Shown here piece by piece: positions 45,215 through 56,142 of a stretch of 64,000 nt of DNA (within the stretch, counting starts at the first letter, position 1; each line of letters starts with the position of its first letter). The stretch comes from Asterochloris sp. CNOR1 (taxonomy: Eukaryota; Chlorophyta; Trebouxiophyceae; Trebouxiales; Trebouxiaceae): positions 496,001-560,000 of the forward strand of contig OZ017755.1 of assembly GCA_963969365.1 (NCBI GenBank), read 5' to 3'. Below the pieces are notes generated by a model. It made no database searches. It saw only the letters and a list, made by a program, of their open reading frames with translations, and was not told the DNA's origin. Position numbers and translations under genes: made by a program.

Positions 45215-47008
45215 ATGCTGCTCATCCTCAGTGTCATTGCAGGTCTGCAACCTTCCCTGCAACAGGGCAACAGGCTGCGCCGGCAGCAACAGCGCTGCAT
45301 CCACTCTGCCAGGGCATCTGCCGCCACCAGTCAGGGGTCAGCCAATTGAGTCCCATGGAGTGCAGCAGCAGCAGCTGCTTCCCCTGCTGCATGCAGCGTC
45401 AGATTGCTGGCCATTGCTTGAATATTCCTATAATGAAGCCAAGTCCCCTGGTGCCCTGCAGGGGCTTTGCTGAAGGAGTCAAGCGGGTGGCCAAGCAGGT
45501 TCAGGGAGCCCTTCCTCTTGTGGGCCTGCTGTCACGGCTGGCATCCCCATCAGGCGGAATTGGCAGAGATGAGCTAGTGAGCTGCAGGCCCTCATCCCGC
45601 TACAGGTCCTCTACAATCAGGACCTGCTTTGATGTGGTGCTGTCTTGCTTGCTGCGCAGCAGCCTAACCCTGCATGCTGACAGGCACCAGGCAGCGAGGA
45701 TCTGTCAGCATGACCTCAACCCTCCCCACATGTTATTGACTCCTGCTGGCAACATGAACCCTGACAGGCAGCTCCAGCAGTGCCTAGTCAACATCTGAAT
45801 GTTTGCTGCTGCTGTGAGAACATGCACAACAGAACCTGCGATGCCTGCTTGGGGTGTGGACTGTGGCTCCTGCAGCTGCTTGGGAGTTGCTCAAATACAG
45901 CTGCAATCATAATTGCACAGGACCTGATCCAGAGGCCGTGCTGCAGGCCTACCCAGAGTTTGCCCGGACAACTTTTGATCAGGCACCACCAGGCTTCTCC
46001 TCGGCCTGCAGCGAGCTCTCTAAAAAGCATGGCAAGGTGACCCAGCACACAGCTCCTGGTCAGGGACTTCTGAGGCTGCTGCAGCTCAGAGCTGTACTGC
46101 ACTGTACAATCTTGGGGCTGCAGCGTGTGCAGCACTTAACAGGATGTGCGGGACTTGTTTTCGTTGCTCAGCATGGCGCAGCAGACTGCAAGGAGTGTCA
46201 CATTTGTTGGGCTGCCATTGCCTGCAGGCAGCAGATCGCCGTTACATCCTTTTGTACATCTGGATGGCCCGTCAAGGGGCAGGAGCTGTGAACCCCAAGC
46301 TGATCATGTCGTCAGCAAAGCGGCTCAGAGTGACGTGAGGCTGCTGAGCATGCCGCTGACAGATTGCTCTGCACTGCTATTCTAGCAGCGCTGGCTGCAT
46401 GCTTGGGGCCGCCCCTTCCAGGTATGTTTCACCCCATGTTAGGTGTGACCCTGTGCTGCAGGTATGACTTAGAAATCGAGATCGACAGGTTTTCAAATGC
46501 CCGTAATGATGTTAACAAGGTGAGAGCACCCTCCTGCATGCCTCCCAGATCTTTGCTCTGCATCACCTGAAGACCAATTCCTCAGGCCATTCATGCTGCG
46601 CCTGCAGAAGTACAGCTATGTTGACAGACCTCGAGGCAGCCCCCAGCAGCAGATAGATATTGCTGTGGATGCCCTGGCCAGGTTGATATATGGTGAGCTG
46701 CACAGATGCGGCTTGAGTCCGCCCTCTTTAGCTGTGGCCGCCCCCGCGAGCAATCTATGCATGCTGCTTTGATGTCCCCTGGATTGTTTGCTGATGGCTC
46801 CTCACAGCAAAGCTGGACAGAGTTTCATATGGTGGTTGATCTGCTGGTTGCCCGTGCAGGCCTGGATGATGGAGCACCCTTGACCAGCGAGGACACAGCC
46901 AGTTTTCAGAAGGTTGTTGCTGGCGCCTTTCCTGATGTGCCCCTGGTGGATCAGCTGGTGCAGGAGTCCATTGCGGGACGCAGTGCCAGAAAGGCAGCAT
47001 ACTTGTAG
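45215..47008 (+). CDS. PSA3-like photosystem I assembly factor (plastid)
   Basis: The start is tentatively ATG 45215. The first exon is a basic transit-peptide-like stretch (QQGNRLRRQQQRCIHSARAS) ending SQGG across a phase-2 splice to 45462. Then GFAEGVKRVAKQVQGALPLV and GLLSRLASPSGGIGRDEL. Later exons: YPEFARTTFDQAPPGFSSAC with ELSKKHGK; DRRYILLYIWMARQGAGAVN; YDLEIEIDRFSNARNDVNK; YSYVDRPRGSPQQQIDIAVD; and SEDTASFQKVVAGAFPDVPL, with the stop at 47008. The order and motifs resemble plant PSA3 (a stromal factor for photosystem I accumulation), recalled by pattern rather than search. It lies head-to-tail 0.85 kb before THF1. Confidence 0.6.
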
Positions 47009-47862
47009 CCCAAGCAAGAGCTGCATAAAAAACTGACAGGAAGAGTCATACGTCCTGAAGCGCTCATGCCGTGTTTTGGTGTTGCAGTGAATGCCCTGCC
47101 AACAAGTACAATTTAGCCCAAATCTTTTCTGTGCAATCAACACTAACATGCTGATATGAGTCACAGCCAAATATGGACACGTGTCGGAGTCAGAAGCTTT
47201 TCGCAGAGGATTCCCAAAAAGGCTGGTGATGCTCTTGTGTGACTGCCAACTGGGGGACGTTCACTTCAGGAGTGACTGACTATTGCAAATGACAATGGTA
47301 GAGCAAATATGCCGTGTGTGAGGTATTGGCTGTTGCACTAGCCTAGTGCAAAGCGCCCAAGGCAGCTCTACAACAACAAATTAGGGCCCCAAGCAGTCAT
47401 GAGCAAGCGCCTGCACAGAACAACAATGTGAGAACAACAGCAAGATTAGTAATCTGCTTCACAGGCAGAGGCGGTGAGATGGTGATGCGGTTGAGCGCAT
47501 CTGCTGACAAAGAGGACTTGACTCCCCTGCTGCCCAATGTTGTCCTGGAGTGCCACGATGAACTTCATGGCATCTGTGAGATGCTTGCTGCCTACGGGAA
47601 TGCCCGTGTTGTAGATCTGCACAGCTGCTGGCCCAAAGGCTGGCAATGTGAACAAATTGGGCTGCTGTCATGAGGCCTGGTTTGTTGGCAGACGTCAACA
47701 GCTCGAACAAGTGGGTGATGCCAGCTCACGGACAGACACCATACTTCACACCAGGAAGGTGCTCTCTCAGGACTGCTTTATCGAGCATGACGTCTTACAA
47801 GCCCCGTTAGGTCAAGCATTTTTCCCAAATAGTGCCCGATCTGTGATCAGAAGAGAGAAGCC
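47009..47862. other. Intergenic region, PSA3-like to THF1
   Basis: About 0.85 kb. Both strands are open for about 80 codons near 47430-47670, but neither frame shows splice borders or a family, so no gene is called. Confidence 0.45.
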
Positions 47863-50800
47863 ATGCAGGTCCTAGGGAGACACGCTGTTGGCTGCACATG
47901 TGGTTCAAACCAGCTTAAAAGCAGCCCTGTGCGGCAGGAGCACAGTTCACGCCTGGTCAGCAACATCGCCAGCTCACAGAGGAGGTTCGTGTGGGTCTCC
48001 TTGCATTTTGCGGAAAGTTGCTGACCAGAGGCTCCCGTGGCCCCACGTTTGCTCCTATTTGCAGGTTTATCACCCCTCTCAGCGGCCAGAGAAGGACTTC
48101 CAGAGCACAGAGGCACCTTGCAGCCTGCGTGCGTGCAGATGGTGAGTCTCCCTGGCCTGATATGCAGCCGCCTGGCACCCGCTGCTTGCCATTGCAAGAT
48201 ACACCTTCCACTGCCTCAGTGGAGTTCAGGGCCCTCTCGCACTGCCTCTCAAATACACGGTCATCCTAAAAGCGCGGTTTTGAACACTATTCTTGCTGTG
48301 ACTGAGCAGAGTGCCATTTGCTGTGCAGCTTCATGGAGCCCTCCCACAGTCTCAGACACCAAGGCTGCTTTTTATGAAAATTTCAAGAAGCCCATCCCTC
48401 CCATCTACAACACTGTGATCCAGGAGCTCTTGGTGCAGCAGCACTTGATGCGATGGAACAAGAACTACCAATTTGACGAGGTCAGCTGCTTTCCCTACAC
48501 ACAGACAGTTGCCACGTGTGTCTGCAGCGGCATGAGCAGTGCGATTGCTGGGCAGCCAGCAGTGGAAGGTCAGGCACTCCTGCCGAGGCCAATGTCTGAG
48601 GCTTGGCAGGTCCTGCCTGGTAACCTCATGCCCGGCAGCTACTCATGGCTGGCTGCACCACAGCCCACACCCGCCAGCAACGTGACCGCCACAGGACCTG
48701 TGCGCTGTTACCTTCCGCTGCTGCTGGGCAAAGGCACAGGCCTGCTTTTGCTCTGGAAGATGCTCCCAGAAGCTGCCTGTCACTTGTACCTCAGCGCAGC
48801 TGCCACTACAGACCCTGCCAGCCAGCCCAAGCACGCGCACACAGCCACCTTGTGGTTCAATATCACATCAACCAATACCAGGCAACCCAAACAATCCTTT
48901 GACAGCCAAGCCGCCGGCTGGCCCTCCACGCTTCACTAACAGCCCATGTGCAGGTCCTGGGATCCAGGCCTCAGCGGAAAGGCAGTCTCTGACCAGGCAG
49001 CACCGAGGCCACCCCCTGTGCTTGGCTGCAGGTGTTTGCTCTCGGCTTTGTCAGCGTGTTTGACCAGATCCTGGAGGGCCTGCCGGAGCCCATCACCCAG
49101 GAAGTGTTCAAGGCCTACGTGGACGCTCTCCAGGAGGATCCCCAGCAATTCAGGAGGTCAGCTCCTGCAGGGGCCATGCAGCCTGCCAGCTGCATGGTGT
49201 GCACTCCGCTCTCAAGGCTGCCCCTGATGGGCTGCACATTCTCTGTGTCTCATGTGTGACTGCACTTGAGGGGAGCAGGGTCATCGGAAGCCAGCAGTGG
49301 TGCCTGTAGTTGGCTTGTCTTGCTTGTTGTCATTGCGGCCTGTAAGCTGATCCCACAGGCCAGGTATTCAACTTGAGGAGCACCCCAAGCAGTCCAGGGA
49401 GGTCAGAGTCTGGAGTGAATGAAGTGTGGCAAATCAGGCCAGGGCCGACACCTGCCATAGCGAAGCCTCTTGCTTGTGGCTGCTGTCTTGGAAGGCAGTG
49501 TTGGCTTGCCAAGCTGATGTCCTCATGTTTGAGCGAAGCCAGACCTGAAGCTGCTGTCTTCGAGGCAGTGCTGCATTGCCAAGCAGGCCATCCTGCAGCT
49601 GGAGCCACCAGCAGACACCCTGAGACGACAGCATACCTGACTGCAGCCCAGACAGGCTATCGTTATGGCCCTGGATGGAGTGGCTGGCACATGGCCTCCG
49701 GGCCCAGGCACACAAATAAACAAACAAGGCAGCATGGGCAGTGACTGTGCTGTCTGCCTGCAGCAGCATGCAGCAGCAGCCGGCAGTGCAGGCAGCAGAT
49801 GGCCGCGCTGGCTGAAATCACGAGCACACACACTGCACCACAAATGTCTGAAGGCAACTGTACTTTCGTGTCTGTCAATCTTCAGCGGTGTGAGCTTGCC
49901 GCCATGCTATGCACAATGACCACTGCCAGCCAGGCCTCATTGACCCAGCAGTGCAGGCCATGACCTTCCTTCCCTTTCTTGCCTGCAGCGGTGCTGAGCG
50001 GGTGGAAGCCTGGACCAAGGAGCTGTCCAGCAGCGCAGACCTCAAGCCTGATGCCAATGGCTCAGACATTCAGAAGATGCTGGCAGGCGTTGCCAGCCGC
50101 TCCCAGGAAAAGAAGTTCTCTTACAACAAGTTTTTTGCCATTGGGCTCTTCCGCATGCTGGAGCTCACAGGTGGGTAGCCAGAAGTGTGCACATGCCCAC
50201 TGTGTGCCAAGCTGCGCTGTGGATCTGCTGCACAGTGAGGCTTGTCGGTGATCCGTTTGACAAAGGATGATTTAAGAGCTGGAGGCTGCAGGTCTCTGTG
50301 CTGCATGATGTGGTCCATTGTCTGCACCGTGCTGCAAGATTTCTGCTGGGATGGCTGGCAGAAATCTTACCCAGTGTGAACAGCCTCTGGGAGCTGCTTT
50401 CTGCCAGCCTACTCAGTGGGCAGTATCCGCTAAATAAGGCACCACAGCCTTTGCAAGCAGTGCGGCAGGTACCGCAACATTGGTTTATTTCTGGCAGGAG
50501 ACCTGAGTGACCCCTAGAAGCGAGCATCCCTTGATTCACCCTCAACACCGCTGCCCTCCCTGTGGGTGCCATGGACTCTGCCGTCTAGGGTCTTGGCAGG
50601 CTCAGTGCTGCTGTCAGTAACTATTTAAGATTGTGTTGCCCTGCAGGTGCCAAGGACCCTAAGGCACTGAAGGCCCTGGTAGAGAGCGTGCACATCAACC
50701 TGACAACAGTCAACAGGGACCTCACCTCCTACAAGGGCATCCTCAGCAAGCTGAGTGCAGCCAAGGAGCTGATGGCTGAGCTGACGCAGCGTGAGCGCAG

Positions 50801-51341
50801 GAAGCAGGCCGAGAGGTGAGGCAAAACACAACTGAGGTGTGGTTGAGATGTTCATCAGGATAGCAGCACACACTGGTGGCAGATCTGGGCTTGTGAGAAG
50901 CTGGCTGAGCAATGGGCAGGTGGCAGGCAAGTGAGGCCTGGGAATATTAGTTGCTCCCAGGGTCTGCATCACTCACGTCTGGTGGCAGAGTGGTGCTCCT
51001 GAGCATCTTCGCCATCATGGCCGGTCAAGGGCTGCTGCACAGCATGTCTTGGTCTTGGGAGTGCAGTGCTGCCAGAGAGGTGCCTGACAACTCTGGGCAG
51101 CAGGTCTGCTGAGGGTGTGGCGTGCCAGGGACAGCTCTTTTTGGCTGGACCGGCCGCATGCTCCAGCTGGCAGGTGGCGGTGCCCCTGCCTGTGTCCTCT
51201 TTGCGCAGTGTGGGTATCTGTGAGCTCAGGCTGCTCACCTGCTGCTCACTGACTGCGTGCAGGGATGCAGAGAAGGCGGAGAAGCTCAAAAAAGACAATG
51301 AGAAGTCAGAGGAGAAGCTTCCAGCTGATGCCAATGCATGA
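47863..51341 (+). CDS. THF1: THF1/Psb29, thylakoid formation protein
   Basis: ATG 47863 opens MQVLGRHAVGCTCGSNQLKS. A phase-matched splice then gives RFITPLSGQRRTSRAQRHLA, a typical chloroplast transit peptide. The mature part is clear: VSDTKAAFYENFKKPIPPIY, ELLVQQHLMRWNKNYQFDE, FALGFVSVFDQILEGLPEP, RVEAWTKELSSSADLKPDAN, KKFSYNKFFAIGLFRMLEL, VESVHINLTTVNRDLTSYKG and a coiled basic-acidic end DAEKAEKLKKDNEKSEEKLP, with the stop at 51341. THF1/Psb29 acts in photosystem II biogenesis, vesicle-linked thylakoid formation and FtsH maintenance. Introns are large for the window. One holds a roughly 70-bp tandem duplication (49456-49600). Confidence 0.92.
49456..49605. repeat. Two-unit tandem duplication, about 70 bp, in a THF1 intron
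   Basis: CTGCTGTCTTGGAAGGCAGT with TTGCCAAGC (first unit) is repeated as CTGCTGTCTTCGAGGCAGTG with TTGCCAAGC. Both units are preceded by GCGAAGCC. Confidence 0.8.
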
Positions 51342-51713
51342 AATAACCTCAGCACTGCTTCTTCGGAACTGCTGCCAGCTGGTGCGTCTCCCCAATGGAG
51401 GCTCAATCTCCAAGGCAGCCCTTGTTTCGGGCCCCGCTGCGTCTTGAGAAGAGTCCCATGCAGTCAAGCCAGTGCGCCCAGAGGTGCGTGCTGTTGAGCG
51501 ACCCCAATTTTGAAAGCAGCGTCTCCAGTGTTGCCACACTCTGCTGCTACTGTAAGCATGCCACTCATACACATGCACACACTTTGCTACAGTTAAGCTG
51601 CATTAAACAGGGCCCTGTAAGTCGGGGAGTGTCACTGCTCATTCATTCATGGCATTCTGAGTGTGGGCACACCAGCATAGAGCTAGGCAGGGGGCAGAAC
51701 GTCAAGCTGACTG

Positions 51714-54700
51714 TCAGTCTTCGTCCATGGACGACACAGTCCCACTGACGGGGGCGGCAGACCCTGGACGCTGCCGTGGGATCCAGTGCACCTTCATCAG
51801 AGGCTCCAGCTTGCCCTTGATGCGGACTCCATCAGAGCCCCACTGCAAGAGACACAACTGCACAATAAGCTGCAGGCATGTGCCAGGCTGGAGACCAAAG
51901 CAGCACAGGGAGGTGGGAAGCAGGCCAGGCCTCAATCAGCAGCCCCATGCATGCTCAAGGTGACTTCATATCTGTATGTGTAGACAGTTGCTGGGCTTGA
52001 TGAGACTGAGAATGAAGATCTTATGAGGAGAAAACACATAAGAAGGCAGCAGTGGCACCCCCAAGGGGATGTGGCAGGGTAGGAACCCATATGGCTCTGA
52101 TGAAGAGCATTGCACTGGCACTCACTGGGCGGGTGGGGGCACTGTGTCTGGCCTAAACAGTGCAGGTCGGCCCCACCTGCAGCTCCTCCCACTGCAGCCG
52201 CGGCTCCCATACCGCCAACTGATTCTCTGGCAGGGGCAGCCCTAGCGCGTGCAGGTACGACAAGGGCAGAGCCTGATTGCACCGCGCCCACCTGCAGACC
52301 AGGAGGGCAGCTGTGCGGCAGCGATTTGACGTGAGACGTGACAGGCGTCTGCCCAGCTCACGACATTGCAGGCAGCTTGAAAGGCATGCAAGCCCAGCAG
52401 GCCTGAGAAGCAGTTGGCCTGCAAGAGATGCAGGCAGCAAGGCCAGCATGCCTGAGGAGCAACAACCGCTTGTGAACATGTCACATAAGGGCTACACCTG
52501 TAGGTGTCTGCCTGAGGCTCTGGGGTGCCCTCTGTCGGAGGCTCACCCACCCGACTGAGCTCAAAACGCTGCCTGCAGCCAGGGCCAGAGCAAACCTGCG
52601 CTGCCTGGCAAACAGCATGCTCCCATAAACACATGTAGCAATGTGGTAGAAAGTCTCCCCGGGTGCCGCACACAACATGCTGCCCGCAGTGCAGCCAATC
52701 ATCGTGAGATGGCATTTTGCAGTACAACCCAGAAATCATGCGGGCAGCAGCTCCAATGTGCACACAACACAGTGGCTGAGCCATCATCAGCAGCCGCCAG
52801 CAAACACGCCGAGAGCTTCTGCAGCCAATTCACACTCACGTGCGTGTCTCTGCAAGCATGACCTCGGTCTGCAACCGCACAGACGTCCACTGCGAGGGTT
52901 TCAGGCCCCGGTCTGCCACAGCTGCCATGGTGTACTTCAGCCAGGGCTCATTGCACAGGTTGTACAGCAGAGTCACCTCCTGCAGGGACCCAGGTGAGAG
53001 GAGCTGCTGTGAGAGGCTGAGGCTCTCACAGAAACGCGGTTGCTCAGACCGGTTCGGGCAGCCCTGACAAGGCACAGGCAGGAAGCACCGCCTTAAGTGA
53101 CTGATGCCCTCTGAGTACTGCCACATGAATCATAACTTGCTGGCAGGACCCAAACTCGCTGCCGGCTGCTGAAAGGGAGCTTTGATATGAACAGACTAGT
53201 TTGTGTACACTGTCAAACTCCTGACAGTATGCAGGATGGCCCCATCAAGGCAGCAGATGGGCAGCAGTAAGGGTTTGCAGTGGGCAGCTTAATCCAGGAA
53301 GCACCATAAGCCACCGCTGAAGGAGAGTCACAAAGGTGTGATGCTCACCTTGACGTTTCGTTGCCGCCGTTCATGTGAGGACACTTGGCCCCGCGTGTTC
53401 ATCGAGCGCTCATGGTGCGTGGGTACAAAGGTGGGCTCCAACTGCAGAGGCAGCAATGGAGAAGGTCGCTTGAGATCGTATGCCAACAGCAGGCCGACTG
53501 CAGAGCGCTCGCGAGATACAGGGCCAACTTGGAGCTTGCTCCCAGGCACCAAGCAGGTTATGGTGAGCATCAGGTGTAGGACCTGCAGGGAGGCCCTCAG
53601 AGCCCGGCAGCAGCCATATCAATGAGCAGAGGCATGCTGACATGACAGTAAGAGCCGTTCTTCAGTTGTTGGTGCCGCTGCTACGAGATATAGGCCTCAC
53701 CTGTGAGCCCACCCCAGTGAAAGGCTCTAGTGCTACAAGATTCCCATTCCGCAGCAGCAGCGTACACCGCTCAATCTGCACACAGAGAGATGGGAGTGGT
53801 GGTGCAAAGACAGACCTACCATAGCAGGCAGGGCGCACCAGCAGGGACAAGTGTCAAAGAGAGGGACATGCAGCCCTCGTGCGCCCGGTTGCAGGCTGCA
53901 TCAGGTCACCCGCTCAGGGCCAACAATGTGCAGGCGCATGTAGCAGGACCTTGACCTTGAAGCTGCAGCCGATGGTGGTGGTGCCCCACGCCCGCGACCT
54001 CAGCGTGTACCGCAGGTCTGCCCCATAGCTCTGCTGGGGGGACATCACAGTCACCACTACCCTGTACTCCTGGCTGCCTGCACAGCGCAGGTTGCAGCCC
54101 ACTGTCACTGCCTGCTGAGGTACAGCTCAGGGGTGGAGGCTTTGGCTGCAACATTGCTTTCATGGTCTGCTGCAGGTCGTGCAGGCCGCTGCCGCCAGAC
54201 AGTGCGGTCAATTGCAGTTGTCTGGCCATGGCAGCCTTGCAAAGTCAGAAGCTTGTGTCTGCAAATGGGCAGAAGCCCCAACAAGCAGATTCTGATGCTG
54301 TACATTTGTGCAGGCAGCCCAATTCCACCCATCTGGAGGGCTTCACTTCCTTCCGGCCTTTCACCTGGGGGTTGGTGGGTCTTGGCGACGTCGCAGAGCA
54401 TGCAGTGCATGCAGGTCGGTCTCCCTGGCAGCATGCAAAGCCCGGGCCCTGTCAAAGCTAGGCAGGCAGATCTCTCTGCCTCTTTTGAGACAGGCGGGTT
54501 TGGGGCCTCAAGCACCCTGCAGTGCACGAGTGCAGCTGCCTGCAGGTCGGCTGCCCAGCCCACAGCCCAAGCCCGCATGCAGGAGGATGGGGCGCCTGCC
54601 ACTTGCTGTTCGTGACCCACTCCTGGAGGCTGCGTGGCCCCAGCACACCTGGCGGGTTGTGAGCCTTGGCGGCCTCATGGAACCCGCAGTGCATGAGCGC

Positions 54701-55519
54701 GGCCACCACGTCACTGTCGTCCGTGTACACGTCACAGCCCCAGAGGTGGCGCGCTTTCACTTCCACATTGTTTACGCTCACGTTGCGCTCATGCACCTTC
54801 ACCTGCACAGGCAGAGGCCGCTCACGCAAGGACACTGTTTCAGGCAGGAGCCGGCCCTAACACCAGCACCCCAACATCCACACCATCAGGCGTCATCCCA
54901 ACATAGAAGGGCGTAGGCCCCGCTGCTGAACCTCCTGTCCATCAAGGCGCTCACCCAGCAAGAGACCCTCAAGGACGCAGTGTTTCGGAGATCAGCTCAC
55001 CAGCAGCTGGGGTGGGACCTCTGAAGATGCCCGGCTGTCACGCAGCACCCTCTGCATCTCGCGCTGGATGGCGGCCGCGGACTCAGGGCTGCGCCGGTAG
55101 TCCACAAAGGGCAGCTTCTCGTCTGCACACAGGGCAGAGGTGTGTGGCCATGCGCAAGAATGCTTCGGTCGATGAGTCCTTCTGCCATGACACTGTCAGT
55201 GGGGAATTGACGGCAGGGCTGTCCTGCTCCCCACTGCTTTATCTGACACCTTTCTCATCTGCACGCCAGGAAGATGCGACGTAAACATACGTATGGCTTG
55301 AACGTTGGCATGCACAAGACAGCTGCACAGTCCGAGAATTTGCTGACCAAAAGACCAACACAACCAAGACTCAGGATGCGAACCGAACTCCAACCTGCTT
55401 TGTAGGCAGCCGCCAGGTGTCCCAAATTTGATGAAACCCACCTTGAGCCCTGAGAACAGCATTTCGCTTGGGCGTGGGGTTGCGCTGGCCCCGACGTCCA
55501 TTCTTGGCAGCGTTCTGCA
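51714..55519 (-). CDS. HDC1/RXT3-type histone deacetylase complex subunit
   Basis: Rxt3-family protein, a subunit of Rpd3/Sin3-like histone deacetylase complexes (plant HDC1). The first recognised exon begins near 55519 (NAAKNGRRGQRNPTPKRNAV) and joins in phase to DEKLPFVDYRRSPESAAAIQ. The Rxt3 core follows: VSVNNVEVKARHLWGCDVYT, DDSDVVAALMHCGFHEAAK, then RVVVTVMSPQQSYGADLRYT and LRSRAWGTTTIGCSFKVK. Next come GNLVALEPFTGVG, EPTFVPTHHERSMNTRGQVS, LLYNLCNEPWLKYTMAAVAD and RFELSRVGEPPTEG. The last exon is WGSDGVRIKGKLEPLMKVHW, with the stop at 51714. It is convergent with THF1 (370 bp between stops). The true 5' end lies upstream of 55.5 kb and was not found. The intron after the HCGFHEAAK exon holds copies of that exon's end. 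Confidence 0.85.
54335..54715 (-). repeat. Tandem copies of an HDC1 exon end
   Basis: The real exon end reads ALMHCGFHEAAKAHNPP on the minus strand (near 54700-54650). Downstream in the intron are ALVHCRVLEAPNPPVSKE (near 54540-54490) and MHCMLCDVAKTHQPPGER (near 54410-54360). The TGCAGTGCA.GAG DNA block recurs near 54687, 54519 and 54399. Confidence 0.75.
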
Positions 55520-56142
55520 CATAGATGGATCCAGGTCAAACATGAGCCAGCATGCCGCCAAGAGGGGCCACCCTCCGGGGCAGTCCCCCAAGACGTCAGA
55601 ACTTACTGGTCTGCATGCGCTGCCAGCATACATGCCCAGCAATCTGTCACATGCATGCAGAGGAGGTTTGAGGCGTCAGGAGGGGGCAGATTCAGGGGCT
55701 CGCGCCCGCGCTTCTGATTTGGCATGCTATTGCTTGTCTGGTGAGTCCTTCAGGGCCTCTGCGACATGCTCAGACCTCCCTTAAGTACACACTCACCTCT
55801 ACTTGGTCCTGCATTCCTGGCACCCAGGATTCGCTGGAGATGAGCTGCCTGCGTATATAGCAGCCAGTGACTCCAGCTCGTGAGCTGAGGCCCTGCACCC
55901 CAGAAAGCTGGGCTGATTTGAGGCACTTGCCGAAGTGGTTCCAGGAGCACTCAAGTCAACACAAGAAGGTTGACTTTGCAAGCTGGAACGGTCATAGAGA
56001 GGGGCACATCGTGTTCACCTGCGCATCATGACTAGCTGGGATCTTGCATGTCTTAGCTTCTCTTGACCAACAATTGCGTCATTTTCGTAAAGTCATCAAG
56101 CCTTTCACGCTGACAAGAGTTGCATTGCATTGCAATCGCAGA
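55520..56142. other. Intergenic region between divergent genes
   Basis: About 0.6 kb that must hold the 5' part of the HDC1-type gene (-) and the promoter of TPR gene A (+). I could not place further exons with confidence. Confidence 0.45.

Noticed and set aside
47428-47710. Gene between PSA3-like and THF1
   Set aside because: Both strands are open, with no splice signals and no family resemblance.
48037-48939. 300-codon open frame inside THF1
   Set aside because: It reads through THF1 introns; only the AFYENFKKPIPP part is a true exon.
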